64,000 nt of DNA from NCBI RefSeq assembly GCF_039555335.1, contig NC_092637.1, forward strand, positions 40,264,526-40,328,525, written 5' to 3'. Made by a program: the position numbers and the translations under genes. This document shows positions 23,051 to 35,936 of this stretch, one piece after another. The stretch's first letter is position 1, and each line of letters begins with the position of its first letter. The notes beneath the pieces are model-generated. The model saw nothing but the letters and a program-made list of their open reading frames with translations. It searched no databases and was not told where the DNA came from. This DNA is from Amphiura filiformis. Lineage: Eukaryota; Echinodermata; Ophiuroidea; Amphilepidida; Amphiuridae.

Positions 23051-23148
23051 TTAACCCTAACACCAAAACATACCACGATGAAAACCACTGCGCATGCGTG
23101 AATACCAGGGTCTGCGATGACGCAATCACCCTAAGTGTTAAGGGTTAA
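23051..23148. mobile_element. Tiny TTAA-flanked MITE
   Basis: TTAACCCTAACAC at the left is mirrored by GTGTTAAGGGTTAA at the right, with TTAA at both outer ends and CCC-type termini. It belongs to the same broad TTAA class as the elements at 29167 and 49976, but its interior differs. Confidence 0.55.
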
Positions 23149-26100
23149 TTAACATAATGATATTTGTAGTACAGTAGACTATAACATGTTTGTACAGGCA
23201 TTCACAAGCAAGATTGGACAATTAACTTCCTTCTATACATAATATGAATAAAATCATTACAGGGTGAAGAAATAATTGCAATAAATTTAAACTTTAATTG
23301 TTTAGACTTTATGAATGCAAATATTCGATTAAATTTTTTTGCATCGAGTATTAAAAGATCATAAAAACTGATGTTAATTTAAAAAAAATCATACGATTTT
23401 TACCTTGGATAAATATTGTGACAAATTTAAACAAAAAAGAGATATAATTTGTTAAAGCATTATTGTTGATAAACGTTTTAAAGTGTAATCAACAATAAAA
23501 TTGTAAGGGGCTGGGGGGGATAGTGTGATATACAGAGATAAAGACTAGAAACACTAAAGTCACTAACGTTATTAATGAATATTCTTAATGGGTGTGTTAC
23601 ATCTCAATGCACTATGTATATTATGTGAATGCACAAATAAATCTTCCTTCTTAATATGTTAGCTGTGGCGCCAACAAGTTGTCCATGTGTATTGTGATTT
23701 AAGTCTATGGAGATATAGAACAGTTTGCTGTTGAACCACCTTGTAAGAATAAGGCTCGCTAACCCTAACCCAAACCTAACCCTAATCATAACACTAACCC
23801 TAACCTTTATTCTATATTCGGATTAGAGAACCTTCGGATTAGCGAACTTAATTTAGTCTTCGGACTAAAGAACCTTCAGGACTAGCGACCCTTCGGACTA
23901 GAGAGATGTCACGGTGTGATACACATAATCATGCATAACTTCCGGAATAAAATCGGAACTCAGTGAAATTTTGGGTATAAGCTTTTTTCGTGGATATCTA
24001 CTGAAAAATGTCATAAAAAGAGCATTCTAGGATCACGAAATACTCCTTTAATTACTTCACCGATTCTTAACCCAAGTTGCTGTTTTATGTAGTTGTAAAT
24101 CCTTGTGCATAACCTAGGATTATATGCTTGCCAACTATCCCTATGTTGGGATTTTCTCCTTGCTAATATTCTGAAAAAATACAGAGAGTCCGCTTGCTGA
24201 AAGCTCTTACCCCTATTTCTGATACCATCATACTGGTGTAAATTTAATCATGAGATAAACAAAAGGTGATGTCAATTTCACAAGCTTCCCTTCAGGTTGC
24301 CTTCAAGCTATTGGTGATGAATTTAAACTGGAATAGCCTAAAGGGGATGAAGGTGTCGTTGCTGGGCAGGAAAAACCTCATAATAATGCAAGTTTGATCT
24401 CTGAAGTCGTAAAAATGTCCAATGACAAACCACAGTATGCAACAATTTTTTCATATTGCGTGAGATACAAAAAACAGTTCAAAATTAACAAGATTTACAT
24501 AGAAAATGATGTTGGTTAATTAAGTTGGTACACACACACACACAAAAAAGAATTTTGACCAAGATTGCACTCATGAAGTTTATGTATTGAGGACCACTTT
24601 TGACATCAGGTTTTGCATTTGACATTTGGAATCCCATGATAATGAGGGGTTTCTCGTCCAGCGATGATTTTGTGCGTGTCAGATTCTGATAAAATGGAAT
24701 AGGTATACATGTATAAGAGAAATCGGCTGCTCCTTGTTGTTTCACATTAGGAGCAAAAACTTTACAAATTCCCAATTTCTTATTTCTAGACCTAAGGGCT
24801 AAGAGCATTGTATAATTGATATGTTGGGAGTAGCCTCCTTTATTTTTCTTGCCCATTCACTTCAATTATTAAAAGCTAGAATTAGAGCCCTGCAGGCCAA
24901 GATTTTCTTAACCCTGTTCCCAAACATTTTAAGGCATGCACTCCACACTGACCCGAGGAAAAAATAAGTTTTCCTTTGGTCTTGACAAAGAACTTAAATA
25001 GCTGACCCATATCCCCTCCTACAAAACACAATTCTGAGCACGGTTGTTTGATGTATATAGAATTGGCTTCATTATTAAGTAAGTGCAAACTATAGGTGGC
25101 GTTATTTATCAAAAATCGTATTTCTTAATTTGCAGGGGGTAGGTAATCAATACTGCCAATAAAACAGATGGAATAGGTGAAACAAGCAACAAAGAAATTT
25201 TATAAACATATTTCATCAAAAAATAAAAGGAATTATTTGTAGTAAAAGCTTGAGAGAGTAATTTTCAGTAACTAAATAGCGCCACCAATCTTGTCATAAA
25301 TAGATTCATTTTACATCCGAAAAAGCATTAAAAAATGCTGTGAAAGTGAATAATGTTGTAAATAAGGGAAAATTAAAGTTGAATGTGACTCAAAAGCATC
25401 TGTATACATTAGCATGATATCACTTTTAGCTGTTTAAGCCTAAAATTAGGTTGTACATGATGTTTTGTTTGAAAAATAATCTCAACTTTTCTTTGAGAAA
25501 GAGGGGGGGTGATGCTGTGGATCACGTTTTTAAGATGTATTCTAAATAGCTTTAAATGACTGATCAAATTATTTAGAAAACTAGCATAAACGGAGAATTT
25601 TAAAATTAATTTTAAAATTAAACACCATATAATGAAAACAATAAGATACAAAAGCAATCGTACCCTGCTTTTACCAAAATCTCATTATCGTTATCATCAA
25701 TATGGTTGGTGCATTTGAGTTTTTCATAAACAAGAAGAGAATATTTTGTCAATTAATCAAGTAAATTTGTTTTTGTCATCCAGCAAAACCAATATAAAAT
25801 TTTATTAAGCTTAAATGAGGCATATTTGCATAAAACTATTAATGAAATTTTACTTTGTTTTTAGTAAAAATTAAAATTATAATATTTGAAAACCATATGC
25901 CCAAATTTGATATGTATAATTTCAGCATAATCATAAATACAGTATAACCTAGAATTTATCCACGGTCACGGCCGTTTTGTTCCGCCATGTTTACTAGTTT
26001 CGAGATCGGGGCCGAGGGACTCAGGCTACAGTATAATCATGATAATTGGTAACTTAATTTTCTTGATAGTGTCACAAATAATCAAAGCTTGCAAGAACCT

Positions 26101-26340
26101 ATAGGCATCCCTAAAACATTTTCAATATATATTATAATTATCTATCAGTACTCGATGTGTTGCTTTTATTCAAAAACAAAACAATTCTGACAGCTGATGC
26201 ACGATTTAGGAGAAGTAAAAATGAGAAAAAAATAACTTTTTCCCTACTTTTAACAAGAAACACATACAGAAAATGTGAAATTTATCAAATAGAAATCAGT
26301 ATCACAACACTTCTATTAATATTGTTGATGTTGATGGAGG
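23149..26340. other. Intergenic, AT-rich, no gene recognised
   Basis: A degenerate CCCTAA-type stretch occurs at about 23760-23815, followed by repeats of CCTTCGGACTAG/CCTTCGGATTAG to 23905. A weak inverted pair around GGTGGCGNTATTTA lies at about 25095 and 25275. Short frames (for example 24485-24856) have no splice support or recognisable motif. Confidence 0.5.
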
Positions 26341-26344
26341 TCTA

Positions 26345-26651
26345 TAGACGAATCCAACAAACCAAGTGATGGTAAGAATTTAGTCGGCCATTACTGGGTC
26401 CCGTCTGCACCAAATTGCTGTTGTTACTGCCCAATTGGGTGGATTAAATCCGCTTAAAAAATCGACGTTGAATTGTATTGTGTTGTAAACTTTCATCATT
26501 CTTTTGTCTACGTGTAACACGGGTGATGGAATGCAGTTTAATATCCAAGCCAAGGCCAAATCATTCCACATTTTAGGTGGGATAGACCTAAGAGGGGACC
26601 CGGCTATGGCTGCCATTGAGGTGTAGGAATGTGTAAAAATGGATTCGTCTA
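26345..26651. mobile_element. TA-flanked MITE, TAGACGAATCC family, copy 1
   Basis: TAGACGAATCCA at the left and TGGATTCGTCTA at the right are perfect inverted ends with TA on each side (26343-26344 and 26652-26653). A second copy of nearly equal length is at 35612-35917. It has Tc1/mariner-like termini and no coding capacity. Confidence 0.8.
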
Positions 26652-26654
26652 TAC

Positions 26655-27576
26655 GTATTTTTTACTCTATGATTTTTTTTGGTTAGAGTAAATACTGAAG
26701 CCAGCAAGACATTTTAATGCTCTGCGTGCTAGCCATGCGCTTCGATGGAAAAAGTTCAAGTTTTTAAACATTTTCTCAAAATATCAAGAGCTATCTTAAG
26801 AACTACTGAATCAATACTAGGCTTGTTTGTACTCATTTTAATGCATTTTGCATACTGATTCCAAATATGGTCAAGAAAATTTACATTTCTGAAATTTTGA
26901 ATTAAAAAAAATTGAAACTTGTCGTCTGCAGTCGACACCCGCGTGAAGAGAGTTAAGGGTAGACTAGGTATTGTTGGTCGATTTTCATTATCTAAATCAA
27001 TATATTATTGAAAAATAACGCTTTGATATTTTGCAAAAGTTCATTCTACAAAATAATAATATACTTTGAAAACGTCCTTTATTGTTGTTAATGAGTTATG
27101 TACGTTTTACAAGTGGTGTTGTTACAGCCCTTTTATATTTTCTTGGTACATTTAGTATCCTATTGTTTTTGTAAAAAGGACTGGAAAGGCTCATTAATAT
27201 GTAATTTTTGCCAATTTTGCTAAAAATCAATGCATATGTTAGGGTATTTTTATTTTGCATACTTTTGCCCTGAAACTTGGTCAAAGTGTTTCTGATATGT
27301 TCTAATGTATTATATAGTGAATTGAAGCCGCCATCTAATGTGCATATTTGCATAATTAATTAGCTAATTTGCATAAATGCACAGAATTCAATTCCTTCTT
27401 GACTCTTTTAGTTCCCAGGGTTAAAAAAATAATTGAAATAGAATATACTCTACACGCATATAATTCGCATAAAGTTTGATCATTCATTTATCTCAATAAA
27501 GCAGTTTTCAGTTTTAAAATGCGCTGGGTAATTATCAAAATATTATCAAAATTATCAAAATACAATATGCTTTCAT
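26655..27576. other. Intergenic, AT-rich, no feature recognised
   Basis: No coding exon, RNA gene or paired repeat ends were found on either strand. Confidence 0.45.
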
Positions 27577-27860
27577 TGGACTTTCTATTTAAAATCCACA
27601 CTACCCCCGTGGAAGATTTAGCTATAGTCTTCCACAAAGGGAGTATGAGTTTTGAATTGAATATCATTATAATTGGGTAACTTCCATTTGAAATACTTAC
27701 TCCAATTGTGAAAGATATAGGTAAAACCATAATACAGGGGGAGTATGAGTTTCAAAATGATTAATCCTGGCCAATTACATTTGAAAAATATACTCCCCCT
27801 GTCGAAGATATTTCCAAAATCTTCCACAGGGGTAATGTGGATTTCAACTGGAATAGCTCA
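27577..27860. mobile_element. MITE with GGGCTATTCC-type ends, copy 1
   Basis: Left words CTATTTAAAATCCACACTAC and CGTGGAAGAT are mirrored by TTCCACAGGGGTAATGTGGA and TTTCAACTGGAATAGC at the right. The interior has additional inverted copies of GGGGGAGTATGAGTTT. A related full copy lies at 42418-42685 and a fragment at 39142-39236. Confidence 0.7.
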
Positions 27861-28227
27861 GTATACCACACGCCAAGTATGGTGATAACTAGTCGTTTTG
27901 CATTGAATTCACATTAAGCCCAATTAGATATCCAAATAGTGAAAATGTACTGGCAAGTAGTACCTGAGGATTCAAAGAAAAACAGTTAAAGTTTATTACC
28001 CTGGGTAATTTTGTTACCATATTGTATCAAAATATACAAAATATAATACAGTTTATTTGCTTAATGACTCGATTATTAATTTACACGTGGCATTTCATTA
28101 ATCTACCTTGCGCGCACCACAACTAGGCCTAGATGTGTGGTAGTTTGAAGTTGTTGTTGAGCAGATAAACATCGTTTGATTTTTGCTTGTCAGTGTTATA
28201 CACACAGTCGCATCACGTAACCTCACG

Positions 28228-31200
28228 ATGAAAATCGTTCTTATTCTTGGACTGGTAGCATTTGCTACGGATTTTGTTCACGGCATTAAATCACGTAAAG
28301 AAGGTAAGTAATTTAAACTAATATTCCTCCTGTTTTTTCTTCGTAGTTTTCATATATTTGCAGCAGCGCTCGAAATAAGGCGGGTCCTTGCGTCAAATAC
28401 CCGTGGAAGTAGGCCCGGACCCGCAAATGTTCTACGCTACATGATAATTGAACCAAGCAAAGAGCAGAAAATCCTAGTTTTGTTGTTCCACTGGAAAATC
28501 TGGTTCACATACTAGTAATAGGTCCAGCTCCCTGAGTGAGTACTCTTTCATTTTAGTTTCCCATCAAGTTTTCAAGCCGGTTTTTCAATTTTCTACAATC
28601 TAGACATATCGCGACCGCCGTAGCTAATTCTCTCTCTTGAAATTTTAAAAGGCATTGGTCCGGCGTCGGACCCTTGAAAATTAGTGAGGACCCTTGAAAT
28701 TTCAAAGGTTTATTCTTATTTCGAGGCCTGATTTGCAGCCAATTTCGTCATCTCCACCACTTGCATCTTCTTCTTTTAATTACTCTTTTTTTTTCATCTT
28801 GTTTATATTGGCGATAATTACATTGTTATCTATTTGCTTCGTTATCAATTTTGTTTATCGAAAATCATTCTTCAAAATCATTGATGAATGTACATGTAGT
28901 TGCAATGACAGACGTAATATGCTGCGCACACGAGACGAAATTTTGGATGAGAAAACGGGCATTTTGATGAGAAACGGCCAAAATGGAAAGAATTTAATTT
29001 TCTCATTCTTTTGGATTATTTTGGATTACTCGATTATTTGTCATTCAAATGAGTGTAGCTTAGTGGAATAAATTGCATCGTGCCGAAAAAGGTATCGAAG
29101 TACGCAGCGCAAAATTCACCATCTATCTATTACTTTATTTTGCAATTTTAGATTTTAATAGTTTCTTTAAGGGATCTAAAATGAGCGTTTATTGTGTTTC
29201 GACAGTATTTTTGTGGGACATGAGAGCACCTCAGACCTATCGAATTGCATTCTGAATACGAAGCATGTCTTTCTGATATCAAATAATTTTCATTTTTGAA
29301 AATCACAATATAATACAAATTTTATGACAAATTATAAAAATTTGATATTTTTCAAATTTTTGATTTATAACAGTCCTCGAAGTAAATTATATAAATCTAA
29401 TGTTATATTCTTAAAGTGTATGTAGCAGGGAGGAAAAGCCGACGGTCAATTGAAAATTTTGACCTTTCATATTGAAGATATGGATTTTTTCCCAAAAAGA
29501 CCTAATTTTTTTGGTGTTTTAGGAAAAAAAATCCATATCTTCAATACGAAAGGTCAAAATTTTCAATTGATCTTCGGCTTTTCATCCCACCTACATACAC
29601 TTTAAGTATAAATCATCAGATTTATAAAGTTTACTTCAAGTACTGTTAAATATCAAAAATATCAATTTTTAATGATTTGCCATAAAATGTGTATTAAATT
29701 GCGAATTTCAAAAATCAAAATTATTTGATATCAGAATGACATTCTTCGTATTCAGAATGCAATTCGATATGTCTGATGTGCTCTGATGTCCCAAAATAAA
29801 TACTGTCCAAACGTTCATACCCCAGCCCTTAAGATATTGCTTACGTTTTAAGTGTTCGGATATTTTATGTGCGCGGCATAGTATGGAGGGTGGGCCCGGT
29901 GATGGAGTTTAATGTATGGTTGTCAAGTACCTCTACAATTCGCCGTAGAAGTAGTGATGTAACGGAATTAATTAGCATAGCGATCCCAGTGGGCACAGGT
30001 TAGGATTTCGACGTTGAATCAACGTTGATACACACAACGTCGAGGTTTCAACTTAAGGGCAGAGTAATGGGAGAGAACATGGACCTTTTCGAGCTTCATT
30101 ATTTCTGAATTGTATGTCCAAAGTATATAAAACTATACATTTTTGAAAGGAAATGAGTCACGGAATCCCATGGTGATGTCAGATTTGTTCAAAAATCTCA
30201 AGTTTTTGAAAAAATCACAAAAATTCACTTTTTTACCCAAATTTTTTGTGACAACTTAGAAAAAAATCCGTTCGGAGTAAAAAAAAATCAGTTAGCTTTT
30301 CATGAAGAAGAGACATGAACTTAGGGAAGGTTTTTTTAATTTTTTTGAAATTCGTCTCTTTTTTCGAAATATTGAAAAAAACATGTGAAAAAAGCCATTT
30401 TGTCACTCTATTAAGCTAAAAATTGCACATAATGGTGTATATTTTTGTTTAGTTGAAATCAGGTTGTATCAACGTTGAAATTTTCAAGTCCATTTGCAAA
30501 TACAACGTAATTTCAACCTGATTTCGACATCCGGACGCTAGTGTGCGATGCGTGTTTTTTGTTTCCCTTGTATAGTGCCATCGTTTTTTATTCCATGGCA
30601 CCGGTGCATATTTCATCCATCTATGTTTGTTTGTTTGTTTGTGCAGATTTCAGTGCCGATCATGAAACGAAACTTGAAGGTCACCTAGAACTGGAACTTG
30701 AAGAAGACAAAGTGTGGCTGTTTCACGTTGGTCTATGGGGAAATAATGAGCAATACATGTAAGTCTTTTTAATGCATACATTTCTAACTACCCCTGAGCC
30801 TCTGTAAAGCGCACCTCTTCCATACATTTCATGTACGCTAACCACCCCAGAGCCCCGCCCAGAGCTTCTGAAAAGCACGATGATGGACAACATGAATGGA
30901 GTATCACGTGGGTTGTGTTACGCACAAAAACTGTCCTGGAGTAGAACCTATAGTTATGTTCAGAACTACTACTAGTAAATTCATATCAATAAGTGAGCAC
31001 AAATTCTGTTACTACGATTTGATACTTGCTACTGCGCAACTCTCTTTATCAGATTGGCAAACCATTACTTTGCTTATAACTTTACTTCTTGAGGTCACAT
31101 TGGATTCAATGTGGTGTCAAAATGTGAGGAAAAGTCAAATACAAAAACTAGTTCTATCTGAACTATATATAAAGACATAAACGACAATTATGTTTATCAG

Positions 31201-34064
31201 TGATAATCGTAGCTTAGATACATTCATCATTATTTTTCTTTTCAAATACCAGCAACGGTGAAGGAGTAGCCGCAGGTTTTGACATCGACGTCTTGAACGC
31301 AGGTAAGACAACGGCTATTCCATTAAAATCCATTCACCCCTATGAAAGACCTTACTTTTATCTAAAATCATACATCTTAATTTTGATGACTTTCATGATG
31401 TTCTGATTTAGCAAATTACATTTTTAATATTTTTCATTTTAATATTCCAGTGTGCAGGATTGCTGGCAAGAATTGCAAAACGGTATATGACATTACCACT
31501 AATTGCGTGTACAGCGCTGACCAGGAAGACCCACGAGGTGGTGTTGGGATGATGGCGGGATGGTATGAAGGATGCATAGGTAAGTCACTTACGTAGCCCG
31601 TATATGTAAGCTGGCGGGTTACCCTGGCTGATCTTTTTCCATAAGTACCAGACTTGAGCCCTGTTTATCAGGTACCGTCTGTGTAGATCAGTACTTAGAG
31701 CGTCCGTCCGTCAAGAGGAAGGTCTGGGTTCAGGTCCCCGGGCAGGCAGGTATGTCCGGAGTTTGTCTCTGGTTTATCAGCCCATGCATATTTCCATTGA
31801 AATTTCATATTAACTTGTGCTAATGTGCGATGCGTGGTTCTTTTTTCCTTTTAAGTAGTACAATGGTCAACAATAGTCAAACATGCAAAATGATAAGTTT
31901 TTAATTCACATAATTTTAATTTTAACAGGATGGAGAAACACGATCGAACGCAGACTTTATTTTAATTTCAGCGACGATTACGTTAAGCCAACGATGGAAG
32001 CGTTCGTCACCCTACCAGGCAATCCCGGCGGCTTTGATTATCGCGATTTGACGGCGAAGAAAATTGGTTTCATCAATGGGTTCTCATCCAATAAACAATG
32101 CGTGGCTGATTTATATGGTGAAAGTATCGTCGTAAGTATATAGAAGATTGTTTTGTAGAATACGAAAAGCGTTGAATCGTCTTGCCCAGGGGCGTAGCAA
32201 TAGCATCAGGGGCCCATGGACATGGAGCAGTACTGGCCCTTTTGTCCACCAGGGCGGGATTTACTTTATGGGGGCATTCACGGGCCGAGGAAGGCATGTG
32301 CATTCCAGTCATATGATACGTATAATATTTAATTTCAGACTATTTTAGCCCCAGATCAATGTGAATTTCTATTTGAATGCGCACGAAGAGTGGAGAATTT
32401 ACAATATCGTCCATATCTTCAACATTAATCTCGCAGACACCAATACAACGTCAACTTTTTTTGTGCACGTGGACTTCATTTGCCAACATTTGCTCTTACA
32501 TAATAACTTAAATCAAGCTTATCGTTTGTATTCATTTGTCAATCTTACAGGGAGCAGATATCCCAGCTGAGAACGTGGTACAGTGCGCAGGCGTTTCTGG
32601 CTGTATCCAGGCACTTGAAAGCAAAGAAGTAAGTTTCAATTCGATTAATTTTTGTCCTAAAAATATACATTTGATCTTTAAGAAATGGGATTAATTGATT
32701 ACTGGTTTACACTCCAATTTTGTGTCTTCGCATGTATTACAGCTCTTCTTTTCTCTATTTAGATCGACGCATGGTTCATTCTTAGCAGTGTGGTTCGTGG
32801 TCGAACTGATGTTGAAATAGTCTCGGAAGAATTGGCCCCCTGCACACCTGGAGGGAACAGCCTTATGGCTCGCAAAAACTCCCGCGTCTTGGAATGGTTT
32901 CAACCTGCACTGGACAAACTCATGTCCAGCTCTGAGTATGAGGAGCTGTGTCAGAATATCATTGATGTTCATGGTAAGAACGTCTAACTTTAAGGCCTTA
33001 TCAATAAAAAAGAAATCAAGGTCGCAGTGCCGGCAGGCCCGAGGCCGGCGACTCCCAGACAACGACTATAACTATACTCCATGTGGGACCCCAATATAAG
33101 TGCCCAGCAGGGCAAGAAGCTGCAAGAAAGCAAGAGGAATCTTAATGTAACATTGACCAACAGCAACAGCAACCGGAATGTAACAATGACTAACAGTAAC
33201 CTTAATGTAATATTGACCATCAACAGTAACCTTAAAATATTTATAAGAGAGACGAGGATGCAATATCGCATCTATCGAAATTGACCAAACATTAAAATTA
33301 GACTCATCATTTCAGCTATATTTAATTTGGCAGAACAGGATTATATTTTAGCCAAACCCTATAACAGGCCAACATGACTAGAATTTCAAATATGTGTAAG
33401 AACCGATGAAAATTATCAGATTCTATACTTTTCATACAACTTCCATTTGTGTTATTTCAGATAAACATCTCAAAAAAAGTAACTAACCCCCTTAAATAAT
33501 GACCATTATTCAAAAACAGGTGATTGTATTACAAATCTGTAAACTGCATTGGAAGCAGAATTTATTTCTGCACATTTGACACCTCATTTGCAGCAATTGA
33601 CTAAATATTGACGTCACAGCGTACATTTAAATCAATGTGACCCAAGATTTGAAAGTTGCAGTAAATTGTATTGATTTAGTATTCAGTATAATGGAAGGAA
33701 ATCTGTGTAATGATATCTGAGTGTTTTTATATTGTAAAAATTTGTATGTAAGTGCAACTTTCAATCTGGACTTCACTACATTAAATTGACCGGTGTTTTA
33801 TTGTTTTCTGGGCTATCGTAAATTCTGCTTCCAACGCATCCAACGCCCCTTTTTGAATAATGGCCATTTTTTTAAGGGGGGTAGTTACTTTTTGAGATGT
33901 TATATCCTACAGGAAGTCAAATTAGGACATTTTAAAGATCTCAGTCGACCATCCCAGAAAATCTGTGTTTGTCATGCCATGTCACTAATGATTCTTTTCT
34001 TACTTCTTCATTACTAGGTGACCAGCCTGGACGAGGCCCCGAAGGAACGTGTTTTAAGGAGTAA
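28228..34064 (+). CDS. Secreted protein with family 3 solute-binding (periplasmic-type) fold
   Basis: Exons are 28228-28303, 30647-30758, 31253-31302, 31451-31579, 31929-32131, 32551-32628, 32763-32973 and 34018-34064 (TAA), giving 301 residues with every join in frame. Residues 1-19 form a signal peptide. The rest follows the order of bacterial SBP_bac_3 proteins: first strand VWLFHVGLW (about 48), AGFDIDVLNAVCRIAG (70-85), a TIERR segment where amino-acid binders keep an Arg for the ligand carboxylate (127-131), FSDDYVKP (136), DLTAKKIGFINGFSSN and ALESKEIDAWFIL. There is no membrane segment, so it is probably extracellular and binds a small polar ligand; the ligand is unknown. The many cysteines suit a secreted form. 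The introns show it is a host gene. It could alternatively be related to the ligand core of ionotropic glutamate receptors. Confidence 0.85.
28364..28730. mobile_element. hAT-like MITE with 8-bp target duplication (intron 1 of the solute-binding gene)
   Basis: Ends CAGCGCTCGAAATAAG and CTTATTTCGAGGCCTG are inverted repeats. ATTTGCAG occurs directly outside both ends (28356-28363 and 28731-28738). The insertion is non-coding and lies 60 bases after exon 1. Confidence 0.85.
28938..29040. repeat. Short repeat shared with 62325-62424
   Basis: TTTTGGATGAGAAAACGG, GATGAGAAACGGCCAAAATGG and TTTTCTCATTCTTTTGGAT (each quoted only in part) occur in both places in the same orientation. The partner copy has clearer inverted ends. 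Confidence 0.6.
29167..29832. mobile_element. TTAA-flanked palindromic MITE, family C, copy 1
   Basis: TTAA at 29167-29170 and 29829-29832 flanks an almost fully palindromic 658-bp body with arms of about 320 bp. Words such as GACAGTATTT, CGAATTGCATTCTGAATACG and GGTCAAAATTTTCAATTGA appear in both arms. Termini are GGG and CCC. A second copy in opposite orientation is at 50905-51517. It lies in intron 1 of the solute-binding gene. Confidence 0.85.
29995..30545. mobile_element. Repeat with ACGTTGA-rich ends
   Basis: The left part has GGATTTCGACGTTGAATCAA and AACGTTGATAC. The right part has GGTTGTATCAACGTTGAAAT and AATTTCAACCTGATTTCGAC. These are inverted versions of one another around an AT-rich, T-run-rich core. 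The exact ends are unsure. Confidence 0.45.
32188..32300 (+). mobile_element. hAT-like MITE fragment (CAGGGGCGTAGC end)
   Basis: CAGGGGCGTAGCAATAGCAT begins a stretch related to the element at 46593-46768 (shared GGGGCCCATGG, GGAGCAGT and TTGTCCACC-like phrases). No right end with inverted repeat is seen, so it is truncated or decayed. It lies in the intron between 32131 and 32551. Confidence 0.5.
33464..33903. mobile_element. Foldback MITE in the last intron of the solute-binding gene
   Basis: AACATCTCAAAAAAAGTAAC followed by TAACCCCCTTAAA at the left mirrors TTTAAGGGGGGTAGTTACTT then TTTGAGATGTT at the right. Inner words TGACCATTATTCAAAAA and GGAAGCAGAATTTA also recur inverted. A TA flank is possible. 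Confidence 0.72.
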
Positions 34065-34227
34065 TAACGACGTTTACATTGTCACCATTGTTCGTAAACA
34101 GATGGTTGACAGAAGATTATTACCATTGTTAATGGTTTAAGAGATTAAAAAAGTATTAATTAAACAAAATAACATTAAATATAAGGAAAACATAATTATA
34201 AACAACCTTGTTCGTTTCTTCTCTTAA

Positions 34228-34585
34228 GGCTTGTTCAGACGATCGCTTGTAAAGTCGCTTGTAACGACATTCGAATGTAAACTTGCATGTAGTGCCCGTC
34301 TAAATGCACATGTAAGATATCTTACATGTAGCGAGTTACAATCGAATCTAAGGCCAGTGTGAATTGCATGTAAACTCGCTTGTAAGCATGACCTTGATGA
34401 CCCAATCCTATTCTGAATGTGCATAATCATGGCATAATTTACCAGTGAAGGTCACTCTTACTTTTCTTTTGAGTTGGCTTACATGTAAGTCCCGTGTGGA
34501 CACACACTCGTTTATAGCATAAATTAATTGGTGGCTCGCTTGTAAGTAACATTCAAATGTAGGCTACCGTCTAAACACACCTCAT
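34228..34585. mobile_element. MITE with GTTCAGACG-type ends
   Basis: GGCTTGTTCAGACGATCGC at the left and GCTACCGTCTAAACACACC at the right are imperfect inverted ends. The interior repeats GCTTGTAA and ACATGTAAG in both orientations. The ends resemble those at 55364 and 56118, suggesting a related group (possibly PIF/Harbinger-like). Confidence 0.5.
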
Positions 34586-34817
34586 GTTTTTATTTGCACC
34601 CTCAAATATGCAAGATGTCTTGCTTCAGTATTGAAGGGCCCAAGTCTTGGAAGTTTAACTTATTATATAAAAACAAGTCTTGATTACATCGCAAATAAAA
34701 AACAAATCTATAAATTTGAGAACTTATGTGTGTTTTTATCATTATGCGTGCGTTCAAGGTAAACTCGGTAACTTTAAGTAATATTACACTTAGACTATCT
34801 TTTGAATAAAGTGCTCA

Positions 34818-35059
34818 ATACGCTGGCGAAATTACGTAATTAATCAGATTAATTACCATAGCAATAGGTGAAAACAATTTTGAACATACCGCGCTGCACT
34901 ACAAGCAATACTAATCTTACAGGTGCAAGTGATCAGCATGATATGGTTCAATGCAGAGGTACCGCGTGAACGTATCAGTGCAGCGCGGTATATTCAAAAA
35001 TTGTTTTCACCTATTGCTATGGTAGTTAATCCTATTATTACGTAACTTCGCCAGCGTAT
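34818..35059. mobile_element. MITE with about 90-bp inverted ends, family D, copy 1
   Basis: ATACGCTGGCGAAATTACGT at the left mirrors ACGTAACTTCGCCAGCGTAT at the right, and similarity continues through TTACCATAGCAATAGGTGAA and ACCGCGCTGCAC. A second copy is at 45131-45475. Solitary end fragments (AGTGATGTNACNGGATTAAT type) occur near 29950 and 38460. Confidence 0.75.
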
Positions 35060-35611
35060 CCCAAAAGGGAGAGCGTATAAAAATTCAAAGAACAGACCTT
35101 CCAGAATAGGTACTCGTTATTCTGAGTTTCATGCCAAAAGTCAATCGTCAGACGACACGATGAAATGCTTTGGAGGGACTACCATATTTTGGGAATGTGA
35201 TTAAATTATACATTCCGTGGTGTCAGCACAGCCAAAGTCTATCCCCTTATTTAAAAATAGTCTAACTGTGAGTAAAATGTTATTATTACGCTCCTGTTTT
35301 GCAGTTGAACACTTACATGTATATACATTCTGTGGTGTCAAAATCATGACAAACCTACTATTCCAAAAGAATCGAAAGTGCTCAACCACTATAAATAGTG
35401 GGGCGTAATATAACAAGTATTTTTTCTCTGGTGACTAACTTTGGAATTAAAAGTGCTCTATGAAATAAATATAAAGACACTGAACAAGAATAGAGATAAC
35501 CCACGAGGATTGTATCACTTGGTGATCACCCGGCAGTATACCATGGCATTAAAAATGCCGTTTTAGACCTATATGCATGGTGGAAGACTTAGTAAATCAA
35601 AGCCTCGCCTA

Positions 35612-35917
35612 TAGACGAATCCAACGCGCCAAGTCATGGTCAGGATTTGGTCGACCATTTTTGGGTCCCCGCATGCACCAAACAGGTGTTGTGAGTGCCC
35701 AATCGGGTGGATTAAACCCGCTTAAAATTCGATGTTAGATTCTTTTGTGTTGTAAACTGTCATCATTCTTTTATCTACGTGTAACACGGGTGATAGAATG
35801 CAGTTTAAAATACCCTTCAAGGCCGCATCATTTCACATTTTAGGTGAGATAGCTGGGTCCCCGTCGCGGCTATGGCTGCCATTGAGGTGTAGGAATGCGT
35901 GAAATTGGCCCGTCTTA
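35612..35917. mobile_element. TA-flanked MITE, TAGACGAATCC family, copy 2
   Basis: It matches the 26345-26651 copy throughout, in the same orientation. The left end TAGACGAATCCAACG is intact and preceded by TA; the right end has decayed to TTGGCCCGTCTTA. Confidence 0.75.
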
Positions 35918-35936
35918 CCATTCAGCCACACATTCA

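Noticed and set aside
31665-31800. tRNA-like words (GGGTTCAGGTCCCC) suggesting a SINE
   Set aside because: Only a B-box-like word is present, without a convincing A box or ends.
32361-32570. Possible extra exon (translation PQINVNFYLNAHEEW) of the solute-binding gene
   Set aside because: The joins 32131 to 32551 already keep phase 0 and restore the family order; adding this segment would interrupt the second lobe.
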